Counted from the stretch's first letter, positions 26,106 to 36,241 are shown. The stretch is DNA of 64,000 nucleotides from Vibrio sp. UBA2441 (GCA_002342685.1 DDQN01000024.1:1-64000), one strand, 5' to 3'. Numbers and translations are program-made. Notes: generated by a model not told the origin, from the sequence alone.

Positions 26106-27638
26106 ATGACGACAACGAAACAAACTGGCGCAGAATATCTGCGCCAGATCTTGAGAGCACCTGTATACGAAGTCGCTACCGTAACACAACTACAAGATAT
26201 GCCTCGACTATCTGACCGTATAGATAATGAAGTACAGATAAAGCGTGAAGATCGCCAACCTGTACACTCATTTAAGTTACGTGGGGCTTACAACATGGTT
26301 GCCAGCCTGTCTGAAAAACAAAAGAAGGCAGGCGTTATAGCGGCATCTGCAGGCAACCATGCACAAGGCATGGCTCTGTCAGGCACAAAGCTGGGTATCA
26401 AAACCACGATAGTGATGCCAAAAACTACACCCGATATTAAAGTTGATGCGGTGCGTAGTTTTGGTGGTGAGGTAGTTCTGCACGGCAGCAATTTTGATGA
26501 AGCCAAAGCAGAAGCAGAAAGATTGTCTGAACTTAACGGCTATACTTTTGTTCCCCCATTTGATCATCCATTAGTGATTGCAGGACAGGGCACTATTGGG
26601 ATGGAAATGCTGCAACAAAACGGACATCTCGATTATATCTTCGTTCCTGTTGGTGGCGGTGGATTAGCGGCAGGTGTTGCCGTTTTGGTTAAACAGCTGA
26701 TGCCCGAAATCAAGGTCATTGCAGTAGAACCCGAAGATTCCTCTTGCCTGAAAGCAGCTATGGATGCAGGTGAACCCGTTGTTCTTGACCAAATAAGCAT
26801 GTTTGCTGACGGTGTCGCCGTCAAACGTATTGGTGAAGAAACCTTCCGCTTATGTAACGAATATCTGGATGGTCACATCGCCGTTTCCAGTGATGAAATA
26901 TGCTCTGCGGTTAAAGATATTTTTGAAGATACTCGCGCTATAGCTGAGCCCTCCGGAGCTTTAGCTCTTGCAGGTCTTAAAAAATTTGCTGAAAAGAACG
27001 AACTAAAAGAGAAAAAACTGGCGACGGTTCTTTCTGGAGCCAACACAAATTTTCACGGTTTACGTTATGTTTCTGAACGCTGTGAACTGGGTGAAAAACG
27101 TGAAGGGTTATTGGCTGTTACCATCCCCGAGCAACCGGGCGCATTCTATCAGTTTTGCCAAATCATTGGCGGTAGAGCAGTTACTGAATTTAACTATCGC
27201 TTCAGTGATGAGAGTTTGGCTAATATCTTTGTTGGTGTTCGTCTTCAGGAGGGCCAGAAAGAATTGGATAGCATTATTCATGAACTTCATGAGGCTGGTT
27301 ACCCTGTCGTTGACCTTTCCGATGATGAAATGGCTAAACTCCACATTCGCTATATGATCGGTGGCAAACCATCTAAGCAATTAAAGGAACGTTTATACAG
27401 CTTTGAATTTCCAGAGTATCCAGGAGCCTTACTTAAGTTCCTAAGCACCCTAGGAACTCATTGGAACATAAGCCTGTTCAACTATCGCAACCATGGTGCT
27501 GATTATGGTCGGGTATTATGTGGATTTGAATTAGAAGAGTCCGATCTTTCTCGTTTCTCATCTCATTTACATGAATTAGGCTACCAATATAAAGATGAAT
27601 CGGATAACCCGGCTTATCAGTTTTTTCTGAAAAAATGA
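26106..27638 (+). CDS. ilvA: Biosynthetic threonine deaminase
   Basis: PLP enzyme converting threonine to 2-oxobutyrate, the committed, isoleucine-inhibited step. 510 residues: catalytic domain (PLP lysine in HSFKLRGAYNM, SAGNHAQGMA, glycine loop PVGGGGLAAGV) and two C-terminal ACT-like regulatory domains (about 330-410 and 425-505), diagnostic of the biosynthetic rather than the catabolic enzyme. Last gene of the operon. Confidence 0.97.
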   Translation: MTTTKQTGAEYLRQILRAPVYEVATVTQLQDMPRLSDRIDNEVQIKREDRQPVHSFKLRGAYNMVASLSEKQKKAGVIAASAGNHAQGMALSGTKLGIKTTIVMPKTTPDIKVDAVRSFGGEVVLHGSNFDEAKAEAERLSELNGYTFVPPFDHPLVIAGQGTIGMEMLQQNGHLDYIFVPVGGGGLAAGVAVLVKQLMPEIKVIAVEPEDSSCLKAAMDAGEPVVLDQISMFADGVAVKRIGEETFRLCNEYLDGHIAVSSDEICSAVKDIFEDTRAIAEPSGALALAGLKKFAEKNELKEKKLATVLSGANTNFHGLRYVSERCELGEKREGLLAVTIPEQPGAFYQFCQIIGGRAVTEFNYRFSDESLANIFVGVRLQEGQKELDSIIHELHEAGYPVVDLSDDEMAKLHIRYMIGGKPSKQLKERLYSFEFPEYPGALLKFLSTLGTHWNISLFNYRNHGADYGRVLCGFELEESDLSRFSSHLHELGYQYKDESDNPAYQFFLKK

Positions 27639-27650
27639 TCATTTCAGACA

Positions 27651-27682
27651 AAAAATAAAGGAGCTTCGCTCCTTTATTTTTT
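27651..27682. terminator. Bidirectional terminator, ilvA / glmU
   Basis: Perfect 14-bp hairpin AAAAATAAAGGAGC-TTC-GCTCCTTTATTTTT with T and A tracts, between convergent ilvA and glmU. Confidence 0.92.
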
Positions 27683-27727
27683 TAAGTTTTAAAGCCAAAA
27701 ATTCGGCCTCAACACAAGGTTAATCAA

Positions 27728-29089
27728 TTATTTTTTCTTAACCGGACGCTGCCAATCAGAGATTCTTCGCTCTTTAGCTCGTGTAATGACTAATTCACCT
27801 TCGGCGACATCTTTAGTCAAAGTTGTACCAGCACCGATAGTTGCACCATTGGCAATAGTGACAGGGGCCACCAGCTGACAATCAGAGCCTACAAACACAT
27901 CATCACCGATTATCGTTTTAAATTTATTAGCACCATCGTAGTTACAAGTGATCACACCTGCTCCCACATTAGTACGTTGGCCAATTTCCGCATCGCCGAT
28001 ATAAGTAAGATGGTTAGCTTTAGAACCTTCACCAATCAAACCATTCTTCACCTCAACAAAATTGCCAACATGAGCATCATTACGAAGTTCCGCACCAGGT
28101 CGAAGACGGGTAAATGGACCAACTGTACATTTTTCACCTACAGTTGCGCCTTCAATAACACTGTATGGACGAACCAGAGTATTATCATCAATTTCACAAT
28201 CTTTAAGTACACAACCTGCGCCAATAATAACGTTATCACCTAACGTTACAGACCCTTCGATAATAACGTTAACGTCAATTTCCACATCCATGCCGCATTG
28301 CAACTCACCACGTAAATCAAATCGGCCAGGATCTCGAAGCATAACTCCTTGTTCTAACAACTTCTCAGCTTGCATCAGCTGATAAGCCTTTTCTAAACGA
28401 GCCAGCTGCACACGGTTATTAACCCCTTCAACTTCAACAGCTTTAGCTGGATGAACTGCCTCAATTGCACGACCTTCTGCATGAGCTGCAGCAATAATAT
28501 CAGTAAGGTAATATTCACCTTGAGCATTGTCGTTACTTAAATTTGATAGCCAACGTTTCAGGTCGCCACCCGTTGCCACTAAAACACCGGTATTAATTTC
28601 CTGGATACGTTTTTGCTCTTCACTGGCATCTTTCTGTTCAACAATAGCCACGACAGAGCCGTTTTCGCGAACAATTCGTCCATATCCATCAGGGTTGTCC
28701 AATAATACCGTTAGCAGGCCAATGCCGCCTTCTGGCTGAGCATCTAACAAGCTTTCTAATGTGTCAGAGGAGATAAGAGGTACATCACCATACAAAACCA
28801 GCACTTTCTCATTGGCATCAAACTTATCAGATGCCTGATCAACCGCGTGACCAGTACCAAGCTGATCCGCCTGAAGTACCCAGTTCACAGGTTCATCTTT
28901 TAGTACCTTTTGCATCTGCTCTCCACCATGGCCGTAGACCAAGTGAATATTTTGTGCACCTAAACCATCACAAGTATCAATGACATGTTTTGCCATCGGT
29001 TTTCCCGCCAATGTATGCAGAACCTTTGGTGTGTTTGAATACATACGGGTACCTTTACCCGCAGCAAGGATCACCGCGCTAAACTTCAT
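27728..29089 (-). CDS. glmU: Bifunctional UDP-GlcNAc pyrophosphorylase / GlcN-1-P acetyltransferase
   Basis: Makes UDP-GlcNAc for peptidoglycan and LPS. 453 residues: N-terminal nucleotidyltransferase (LAAGKGTRMYSNTPKVLH at about 8-25; VLYGDVPL) and C-terminal left-handed beta-helix acetyltransferase (from about 250; HVGNFVEVKNG, ANHLTYIGDAEIG, GAGVITCNYDG). It lies directly downstream of atpC on the same strand, separated by a terminator. Confidence 0.97.
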   Translation of the reverse strand: MKFSAVILAAGKGTRMYSNTPKVLHTLAGKPMAKHVIDTCDGLGAQNIHLVYGHGGEQMQKVLKDEPVNWVLQADQLGTGHAVDQASDKFDANEKVLVLYGDVPLISSDTLESLLDAQPEGGIGLLTVLLDNPDGYGRIVRENGSVVAIVEQKDASEEQKRIQEINTGVLVATGGDLKRWLSNLSNDNAQGEYYLTDIIAAAHAEGRAIEAVHPAKAVEVEGVNNRVQLARLEKAYQLMQAEKLLEQGVMLRDPGRFDLRGELQCGMDVEIDVNVIIEGSVTLGDNVIIGAGCVLKDCEIDDNTLVRPYSVIEGATVGEKCTVGPFTRLRPGAELRNDAHVGNFVEVKNGLIGEGSKANHLTYIGDAEIGQRTNVGAGVITCNYDGANKFKTIIGDDVFVGSDCQLVAPVTIANGATIGAGTTLTKDVAEGELVITRAKERRISDWQRPVKKK

Positions 29090-29208
29090 GGAATAAACCT
29101 ATATTTATTTTAGTGTTAGAGAGCAATTTTACCTCGTTTACAAAAAAAACACACGTTATGCAGATTGTTTGAACTTGAATTTAATCAAAGCGGATAGCAA
29201 AAAAAAAC

Positions 29209-29236
29209 AAAAAGGCGACCATAAGGTCGCCTTTTT
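29209..29236 (-). terminator. Terminator of the atp operon
   Basis: AAAAAGGCGACC-ATAA-GGTCGCCTTTTT; 12-bp perfect stem with a T run in the minus direction, 18 bp after the atpC stop. Confidence 0.92.
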
Positions 29237-29253
29237 CACATTACACTAAAAGA

Positions 29254-29676
29254 CTAGCGTCTGTTTTTTGTCAACTCGATTACTCGAAGCTGAGCAATAG
29301 CTTTAGCCAGTTCACTGGCCGCTTGTGCGAAGTTCATATCGCCATGCTGATTCTTAATGTTTTCCTCAGCTTGACGTTTGGCTTCTTCTGCCTTAGCTGC
29401 GTCTAGTTCTTCACCACGAATTGCAGTATCAGCCAATACGGTTGCCGTACTAGGCTGAACTTCAACAATACCACCAGAAACATAAATAATTTCTTCGTGG
29501 CCGTGTTGCTTAACAATACGCACCATACCAGGCTTAATAGCGGTCAGCAGCGGTGTGTGTCCATGGAAAATACCAAGTTCACCTTCGCTCCCGGTCACCT
29601 GAAACGTTTCTACAAGCCCTGAGAAAATTTTCTTCTCTGCACTTACTACGTCCAGGTGCAAGGTCATTGCTGCCAT
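29254..29676 (-). CDS. atpC: ATP synthase F1 epsilon subunit
   Basis: 140-residue epsilon subunit: N-terminal beta-sandwich (GSEGELGIFHGHTPLLTAI) and C-terminal helical hairpin (AKAIAQLRVIELT). It couples rotation and inhibits ATP hydrolysis. Last gene of the operon. Confidence 0.97.
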   Translation of the reverse strand: MAAMTLHLDVVSAEKKIFSGLVETFQVTGSEGELGIFHGHTPLLTAIKPGMVRIVKQHGHEEIIYVSGGIVEVQPSTATVLADTAIRGEELDAAKAEEAKRQAEENIKNQHGDMNFAQAASELAKAIAQLRVIELTKNRR

Positions 29677-29694
29677 GTCGCCTCCTATTTAGCC

Positions 29695-31098
29695 TTATAG
29701 CTTCTTAGCATTCTCTATCGCATCGTCAATTGCACCGCAGTACATAAACGCTTGCTCAGGAATGTCATCGTATTCACCAGATAGTAAACCTTTGAAGCCA
29801 CGTAATGTCTCTTTCAGAGATACGTAGATACCAGGGTCACCTGTAAATACTTCAGCTACGTGATAAGGCTGAGTTAGGAAACGTTCAATCTTACGTGCAC
29901 GTGATACCACTAGCTTGTCTTCTTCAGACAATTCATCCATACCCAGGATAGCGATGATATCTTTCAGCTCTTTATAGCGCTGAAGTGTAGACTGAACACC
30001 ACGAGCTACGTCGTAATGATCTTGACCTACGACCAATGGATCAAGCTGACGTGAAGTCGAATCCAATGGATCAATCGCTGGGTATAGACCCATAGCGGCG
30101 ATGTTACGGCTAAGTACAACCGTTGCATCCAAGTGAGCAAACGTCGTTGCTGGAGATGGGTCAGTCAAGTCATCCGCAGGTACATATACCGCCTGTACAG
30201 ACGTGATAGAACCTTGGCGAGTTGAAGTGATACGTTCCTGAAGAACACCCATTTCCTCTGCCAGTGTTGGCTGATAACCTACCGCAGATGGCATACGACC
30301 AAGAAGTGCCGATACCTCTGTACCCGCAAGGGTATAACGATAAATGTTATCAACGAACAACAGTACATCACGACCTTCATCACGAAAACGCTCTGCCATT
30401 GTCAAACCAGTCAAAGCAACACGTAGACGGTTACCTGGTGGCTCGTTCATCTGGCCATATACCATTGCTACTTTAGATTCTTCAGGATTCTCAACGTTAA
30501 CAACGCCAGCTTCCTGCATCTCATAGTAGAAGTCATTACCTTCACGAGTACGTTCACCGACACCCGCAAATACTGAAAGACCTGAGTGTTGTAGTGCGAT
30601 GTTGTTGATAAGTTCCATCATGTTAACGGTCTTACCTACACCAGCACCACCAAATAGACCAATTTTACCACCTTTAGCAAATGGGCAAATCAAGTCGATT
30701 ACTTTAACGCCAGTCTCTAGAAGTTCAGACACATTGGACTGCTCTTCATAACTTGGTGCTTCACGGTGAATAGCATAGTGCTCTTCCGCGCCAATTTCGC
30801 CACACTCGTCAATCGCATCACCTAAAACATTCATGATACGGCCAAGTGTTTTTGTACCTACTGGTACAGTAATTGGAGCGCCAGTGTTCTCTACTACTAA
30901 TCCACGACGTAAACCATCAGAGCTACCCATTACGATTGCGCGAATAACGCCACCGCCAAGCTGCTGTTGAACTTCAAGAACAAGACGTTCTTTAGATTCA
31001 ATAACATTCAGAGCATCGTATACACGAGGTACTTCACCCTGTGGGAACTCTACGTCGACTACCGCACCGATGATCTGTACGATCTTACCTGTAGCCAT
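29695..31098 (-). CDS. atpD: ATP synthase F1 beta subunit (catalytic)
   Basis: 467-residue catalytic subunit. Walker A GGAGVGKTVNM, catalytic Glu in GERTREGND, Walker B LLFVDNIYRYT and the ATPase alpha/beta signature PAIDPLDSTS are all present. Between atpG and atpC. Confidence 0.98.
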   Translation of the reverse strand: MATGKIVQIIGAVVDVEFPQGEVPRVYDALNVIESKERLVLEVQQQLGGGVIRAIVMGSSDGLRRGLVVENTGAPITVPVGTKTLGRIMNVLGDAIDECGEIGAEEHYAIHREAPSYEEQSNVSELLETGVKVIDLICPFAKGGKIGLFGGAGVGKTVNMMELINNIALQHSGLSVFAGVGERTREGNDFYYEMQEAGVVNVENPEESKVAMVYGQMNEPPGNRLRVALTGLTMAERFRDEGRDVLLFVDNIYRYTLAGTEVSALLGRMPSAVGYQPTLAEEMGVLQERITSTRQGSITSVQAVYVPADDLTDPSPATTFAHLDATVVLSRNIAAMGLYPAIDPLDSTSRQLDPLVVGQDHYDVARGVQSTLQRYKELKDIIAILGMDELSEEDKLVVSRARKIERFLTQPYHVAEVFTGDPGIYVSLKETLRGFKGLLSGEYDDIPEQAFMYCGAIDDAIENAKKL

Positions 31099-31132
31099 CG
31101 TTAATCCTCTAACTAATTAGTTTTACCTAAGC

Positions 31133-31999
31133 TTAAACCGCAGCTGCACCTGAAACAATTTCAGAAAGTTCTTGTGTAATAGCCGATTGACGGGCTTTGT
31201 TATACACAAGTTCTAAATCTTCAATCAGGTCACTAGCGTTGTCTGTAGCTGCCTTCATCGCAATCATTCGAGCCGCTTGCTCACAAGCAAGGTTTTCTAC
31301 CACACCTTGATACACTTGAGATTCGACATAACGAACCAACAATGTGTCCAGTAGTGGTTTTGGCTCAGGCTCATATATATAGTCCCAAGAATGAGTACGC
31401 TGCATATCTTCGCTATCCGATTTAGGCAAAGGTAGCAATTGATCGATCGTTGGTTCTTGAACCATAGTGTTAACAAACCTGTTAAACACTACGTACAGGC
31501 GATCTAACTCACCTTCATCATATTTCTTCAGCATAACACCGACAGAACCAATCAAGTCTTCAAGGCTTGGATCATCTCCAAGACCAGATACTTGAGCAGC
31601 TACTTTAGCGCCACTGTTATTGAAAAATGCTGTTGCTTTAGATCCTATTACGGCTAAATCAATTTCAGCACCTTTCTCTTTCCACTCTTGCATATCTAAC
31701 ATGGCTTTTTTGAACAAGTTAATGTTCAAGCCACCACACAAGCCGCGGTCAGTAGAAATAATGATGTAACCAACACGTTTGGCTTCACGTTCTTCTAAGT
31801 ACGGATGTTTGTACTCCAGATTACCGTTTGCCAAATGACCGATCACTTTACGCATTGTTTCAGCATATGGACGAGAAGCTCCCATTGCGTCTTGAGAACG
31901 ACGCATTTTTGAAGCTGCTACCATTTCCATCGCTTTCGTGATCTTTTGAGTGCTTTTAACACTCCCGATCTTAGTACGAATTTCTTTTGCGCCGGCCAT
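31133..31999 (-). CDS. atpG: ATP synthase F1 gamma subunit
   Basis: 288-residue central rotor shaft. Conserved N-terminal helix (KEIRTKIGSVKSTQKITKAM), STDRGLCGGLN in the Rossmann-like middle and C-terminal ATDNASDLIEDL are present. Normal length. Confidence 0.98.
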   Translation of the reverse strand: MAGAKEIRTKIGSVKSTQKITKAMEMVAASKMRRSQDAMGASRPYAETMRKVIGHLANGNLEYKHPYLEEREAKRVGYIIISTDRGLCGGLNINLFKKAMLDMQEWKEKGAEIDLAVIGSKATAFFNNSGAKVAAQVSGLGDDPSLEDLIGSVGVMLKKYDEGELDRLYVVFNRFVNTMVQEPTIDQLLPLPKSDSEDMQRTHSWDYIYEPEPKPLLDTLLVRYVESQVYQGVVENLACEQAARMIAMKAATDNASDLIEDLELVYNKARQSAITQELSEIVSGAAAV

Positions 32000-32064
32000 C
32001 GTATTACTCTCTCTTTATGATAATTTCGTTATTGGTGACCCTAAGGTCACCTACTCATTATCAA

Positions 32065-33606
32065 TTACCAGGTCTGGGTTGCTACGAAATCGTCAACTAG
32101 CTTCTTAAGCTGGGATTCGACTTCATCATTGTATGCACCCGTCGTATCGATCTCTTTTACAAAATCGGCAAACTGGCTACGAGCAAACGAAAGTAACGCA
32201 TCTTCGAAGTCAGCAAGCTTATTAAGCTCGATACCTTCTAAATAACCACGCTCCGCCGCAAAGATAACTAGAGCCTGATCAAATACAGACATAGGAGCAT
32301 ATTGTTTCTGCTTCATAAGTTCTGTTACTTTTTGACCGTGATCTAGTTGTTTCTTAGTCGCTTCATCAAGATCAGATGAGAACTGAGCAAATGCAGCCAA
32401 TTCACGATACTGTGCTAGAGCGGTACGGATACCACCAGATAGCTTCTTAATGATTTTCGTTTGTGCTGAACCACCTACACGAGAAACTGAGATACCTGGG
32501 TCAACAGCAGGACGAACACCTGCACTGAACAGTTCAGTTTGTAGGAAGATCTGACCATCAGTAATCGAGATTACGTTAGTTGGTACGAATGCTGATACGT
32601 CACCGGCTTGAGTTTCGATGATAGGAAGCGCGGTCAAAGAACCGGTCTTACCTTTCACTTCACCGTTAGTGAAACGTTCTACATACTCTTCACTTACACG
32701 AGCAGCACGCTCTAGTAGACGAGAGTGGAGGTAGAATACATCCCCTGGGAATGCTTCACGGCCTGGTGGACGTTTAAGTAGCAGAGAGATCTGACGATAA
32801 GCTACTGCTTGTTTTGATAGATCATCATAAACAATCAGAGCATCTTCACCGCGGTCACGGAAGTATTCACCCATCGCACAACCTGCATATGGCGCTAAGT
32901 ATTGAAGCGCTGCAGATTCAGAAGCTGATGCAACAACCACAATTGTGTTTGCTAATGCGCCATGTTCTTCTAATTTGCGTACTACGTTTGCAATAGTCGA
33001 TGCTTTCTGACCAATCGCGACGTAGATAGAGTAAATACCAGAATCTCTTTGGTTAATAATGGCATCAATTGCCATCGCGGTTTTACCCGTTTGACGGTCA
33101 CCGATAACAAGTTCACGCTGACCACGACCGATAGGGATCATGGCATCAACTGACTTATAACCAGTTTGTACAGGTTGATCTACCGATTTACGGTCGATTA
33201 CACCTGGAGCGATAACTTCTACAGGAGAAGTCAATTTCGCTTCAATTGGACCTTTACCATCAATAGGCTCACCCAGTGTGTTTACCACACGACCAAGCAT
33301 TTCAGGACCTACTGGTACCTCAAGGATACGGCCAGTACCTGTTACTTTCATGCCTTCCTGAAGGTCAGCATATGGGCCCATTACAACTGCACCAACCGAG
33401 TCACGCTCAAGGTTAAGTGCGAGTGCATAACGACCACCCGGTAGTTCAATCATTTCACCTTGCATCACGTCCGCTAGGCCGTGAATGCGAATAATACCAT
33501 CGCTTACAGATACGATAGTACCTTCATTACGAGCTTCACTAACAACTTCGAAAGATTCGATACGTTGTTTGATTAGGTCGCTTATTTCTGTGGAATTAAG
33601 TTGCAT
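32065..33606 (-). CDS. atpA: ATP synthase F1 alpha subunit
   Basis: 513-residue nucleotide-binding regulatory subunit. Walker A GDRQTGKTAM and C-terminal signature PAVDPGISVSRVGGSAQ. The frame is open 10 codons upstream, but the ATG at 33606 gives MQLNSTEISDLIKQRI, the standard N terminus, and overlaps no regulatory site. Confidence 0.98.
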   Translation of the reverse strand: MQLNSTEISDLIKQRIESFEVVSEARNEGTIVSVSDGIIRIHGLADVMQGEMIELPGGRYALALNLERDSVGAVVMGPYADLQEGMKVTGTGRILEVPVGPEMLGRVVNTLGEPIDGKGPIEAKLTSPVEVIAPGVIDRKSVDQPVQTGYKSVDAMIPIGRGQRELVIGDRQTGKTAMAIDAIINQRDSGIYSIYVAIGQKASTIANVVRKLEEHGALANTIVVVASASESAALQYLAPYAGCAMGEYFRDRGEDALIVYDDLSKQAVAYRQISLLLKRPPGREAFPGDVFYLHSRLLERAARVSEEYVERFTNGEVKGKTGSLTALPIIETQAGDVSAFVPTNVISITDGQIFLQTELFSAGVRPAVDPGISVSRVGGSAQTKIIKKLSGGIRTALAQYRELAAFAQFSSDLDEATKKQLDHGQKVTELMKQKQYAPMSVFDQALVIFAAERGYLEGIELNKLADFEDALLSFARSQFADFVKEIDTTGAYNDEVESQLKKLVDDFVATQTW

Positions 33607-33619
33607 GCTCCAATCCCCA

Positions 33620-34153
33620 TCAAGACTGCAATGCATCGCTCAAACGGCCTAATTGACCGCGAGTTGAGTTATCGATGACTAAGTCTCCGGCTCGAATAAT
33701 AACCCCACCAAGTAGGGTTTCATCTACACTGCAATTCAGGTTAACTTTACGTTCTAGACGCTGTTCAAGTTTGCTGCTGATATTTGCAAGTTGTTCTTTA
33801 GAAAGGTCTGAAGCTGAAATTACTTCAACATCCATCATTTTCTCATGCTCTTGTTTCAGAACAAGGAACTCTTTACAAACTTCAGGAAGAGCCGTTAATC
33901 GGCCATTCTCAGCCATTACCTTTAATAGGTTTTGGCCATATTCATCAAACTGTTCGCCACAAACGGCAACAAAAATTTCTGCCAGTTTTTCTGCAGAAGC
34001 AGAACCAGTTAATAGTTCTGCCATATCTTTGTTTTTTGTTACTTCAGTAGCAAAAGTAAGCATATGAGACCATTGGTCCAATGCGCCTTTTTCTACTGCA
34101 AAGTCAAACGCTGCTTTAGCATAGGGGCGTGCTATTGTAGTCAGTTCAGACAT
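33620..34153 (-). CDS. atpH: ATP synthase F1 delta subunit
   Basis: 177-residue OSCP-type subunit linking the peripheral stalk to F1. The N-terminal ARPYAKAAFDFA and C-terminal GGVIIRAGDLVIDNSTRGQL motifs are diagnostic. It lies 14 bp after atpF. Confidence 0.97.
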   Translation of the reverse strand: MSELTTIARPYAKAAFDFAVEKGALDQWSHMLTFATEVTKNKDMAELLTGSASAEKLAEIFVAVCGEQFDEYGQNLLKVMAENGRLTALPEVCKEFLVLKQEHEKMMDVEVISASDLSKEQLANISSKLEQRLERKVNLNCSVDETLLGGVIIRAGDLVIDNSTRGQLGRLSDALQS

Positions 34154-34167
34154 ATGCGCCCCTCGCT

Positions 34168-34638
34168 TTAAAGTTTTGCAGTAATGTTGTCAAGAATATC
34201 TTTTTGCGCTTCTTTATCAATAGAGCGCTCAAGGATTTTCTCCGCACCAGCTAAAGCCAGAGTAGCAACTTGTTTGCGCAGTTCATCTTTCGCGCGATTA
34301 CGTTCTGCTTCAATTTCTGCTTCCGCTTGTGTAAGAATTTTCTGGCGTTCTGCCTGAGCTTCCTCACGTGCTTCATCAATAATTTGAGCTTTACGTTTGT
34401 TCGCTTGATCAATGACCTCAGTTGCCGTGCGCTTCGCTTCTTTCATTTGGTCAGAAGCGTTGGCTTGTGCTAGGTCCAAATCTTTAGCTGCTCTTTCAGC
34501 AGCGTGCAGACCGTCAGCAATTTTTTTCTGACGTTCTTCAATAGCACTCATGATTGGTGGCCATACATAATTCATGCAGAACCATACAAACATTGCAAAT
34601 GCTATTGCCTGACCTAGCAGAGTTGCGTTTATATTCAC
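34168..34638 (-). CDS. atpF: ATP synthase F0 b subunit
   Basis: 156 residues: one N-terminal membrane helix (INATLLGQAIAFAMFVWFC) and a long charged helix (about 30-140) forming the peripheral stalk. Ends with the delta-binding helix. Confidence 0.97.
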   Translation of the reverse strand: MNINATLLGQAIAFAMFVWFCMNYVWPPIMSAIEERQKKIADGLHAAERAAKDLDLAQANASDQMKEAKRTATEVIDQANKRKAQIIDEAREEAQAERQKILTQAEAEIEAERNRAKDELRKQVATLALAGAEKILERSIDKEAQKDILDNITAKL

Positions 34639-34715
34639 AACAGCTACTCCTCTAATTTATTCACCAACAATAAAATGCTAATTAACAACAAAGTTTTATT
34701 ACTTTGATTCGTCAA

Positions 34716-34970
34716 TTAACCTAGTTGACCAACAAATGGGTTAGCAAATGTGAATAGTAGTGCTATTACGATACCGATCATAGGAACCGCATCAAGTAGA
34801 CCTGCGATGATAAACATCTTAACTTGTAGCATAGGAGCCATCTCTGGTTGACGTGCAGCACCCTCTAGGAATTTACCGCCAAGAATTGCGAACCCGATCG
34901 CAGTACCAAGAGAAGCAAGACCGACGATAAGACCTACGGCGATTGCTGAAAAGCTCAGTAAAGTTTCCAT
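34716..34970 (-). CDS. atpE: ATP synthase F0 c subunit
   Basis: 84-residue two-helix proteolipid forming the rotor ring. The polar loop GAARQPEM and the ion-binding Asp in the second helix (GLLDAVPMIG) indicate H+ rather than Na+ coupling: the glutamate and Gln/Thr ligands of Na+-type rings are not seen. The start was placed at the ATG following GGAGATAGTA (METLLSFSA), four codons inside the longest frame. Confidence 0.95.
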   Translation of the reverse strand: METLLSFSAIAVGLIVGLASLGTAIGFAILGGKFLEGAARQPEMAPMLQVKMFIIAGLLDAVPMIGIVIALLFTFANPFVGQLG

Positions 34971-35030
34971 TACTATCTCCAATTTATAGTTGTTGGCTTA
35001 ATGTGCCCAAATAAAACTTTGTAAATTTAA

Positions 35031-35843
35031 TTAGTGATCCGGGTCTTCATGTGCCATCGACAGATATACGATAGTCAGCATCATGAATACAAACGCTTGG
35101 ATCAAGATAATCAGAATATGGAAAATTGCCCATGGGAGAGCACCTAACCATTGTAACCACCACGGTAGCATAGCCGCGATAAGAATGAATACAACCTCAC
35201 CTGCAAACATATTACCGAACAAACGCATACCAAGTGAAAGAGGTTTAGCCAGTAGCGAAACAACTTCCAGTAGCAGGTTGAACGGAATCATCACAGGATG
35301 ATTAAATGGATGTAAAGCCAACTCTTTCGCAAAGCCGCCTAAACCCTTCACCTTGATACTGTAGTAAATCATCAAGAAGAAAACGCCTAGTGCCATTGCC
35401 ATGGTGATGTTTACATCAGCAGAAGGAACCACTTTCAAATAAGGGATACCTAGCCAATGTTCTGCGGGATACGGTAAGAAATCAATTGGAATTAAATCCA
35501 TGATATTCATTAGTAATACCCAGCAAAAGATAGTCAGTGCCAGAGGCGCTATCAATGGGTTGCGTCCATGGAATGTTTCTTTGACGTTATCAGCGACAAA
35601 TTCCACAATCATTTCAACCGCACATTGGAGCTTACCTGGTACACCTACTGTTGCTTTCTTTGCTACAGAGCGAAAAACCCAAAGGAATAACATCCCTGTA
35701 AACACAGAAAAAAACAGGCTATCAATATTAACGTTCCAGAAACTGGTCTCCTCCGCTACTAAACCCAGCTTGTACAAAGAGAGGTTAGTAAGGTGGTGAT
35801 CAATATATCCGGACGCTGTTAGCGCTTCACCTGGCGCAGCCAT
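35031..35843 (-). CDS. atpB: ATP synthase F0 a subunit
   Basis: 270-residue stator membrane protein with five to six transmembrane segments. The essential Arg of the proton path is in SLGMRLFGNMFAGEV; PFNLLLEVVSLLAKPLSL precedes it. Between atpI and atpE. Confidence 0.97.
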   Translation of the reverse strand: MAAPGEALTASGYIDHHLTNLSLYKLGLVAEETSFWNVNIDSLFFSVFTGMLFLWVFRSVAKKATVGVPGKLQCAVEMIVEFVADNVKETFHGRNPLIAPLALTIFCWVLLMNIMDLIPIDFLPYPAEHWLGIPYLKVVPSADVNITMAMALGVFFLMIYYSIKVKGLGGFAKELALHPFNHPVMIPFNLLLEVVSLLAKPLSLGMRLFGNMFAGEVVFILIAAMLPWWLQWLGALPWAIFHILIILIQAFVFMMLTIVYLSMAHEDPDH

Positions 35844-35851
35844 AACTCATC

Positions 35852-36241
35852 CTATTTTTTTTTGTTAATGAATAGCGCTGGCAAAAAGATGTTAATCCCT
35901 AACGCCAGCAAATAGGTTAGTTTCAGGGGAACTAAGTCCACCTGCATACACATGTAAACAACAGAAAATAAAATGACTGTGATGAGGATTTTTAATGCTT
36001 CGCCTGTGTAAAAAGAAGCCATAACTGCTTTTGCAGCTCGAGCTCCACTAAACATAAAAGCAAACAATGCAAACACTGCATTAGCGATAACAAAAATGCC
36101 ACCCCCAATAAACGCAGATACTCCCCAATCAACATTCACGGCTATTGCCATTCCTGCTGCTACAACTGTAACCACGCTAGATTGAATCAATAACAATCGC
36201 TTTGCAAGCTCTCGCCCTGGTCGCGCTAGCGTAGCTACCAT
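35852..36241 (-). CDS. atpI: ATP synthase assembly/accessory protein AtpI
   Basis: 129-residue membrane protein with four hydrophobic segments and the AtpI-type motif WGVSAFIGGGIFVIANAVF. First gene of the operon, 8 bp before atpB; dispensable in E. coli, thought to aid c-ring assembly. Confidence 0.92.
   Translation of the reverse strand: MVATLARPGRELAKRLLLIQSSVVTVVAAGMAIAVNVDWGVSAFIGGGIFVIANAVFALFAFMFSGARAAKAVMASFYTGEALKILITVILFSVVYMCMQVDLVPLKLTYLLALGINIFLPALFINKKK

Noticed and set aside
33675..34067. 130-codon plus-strand ORF
   Set aside because: Antisense to atpH; explained by codon usage of the real gene.
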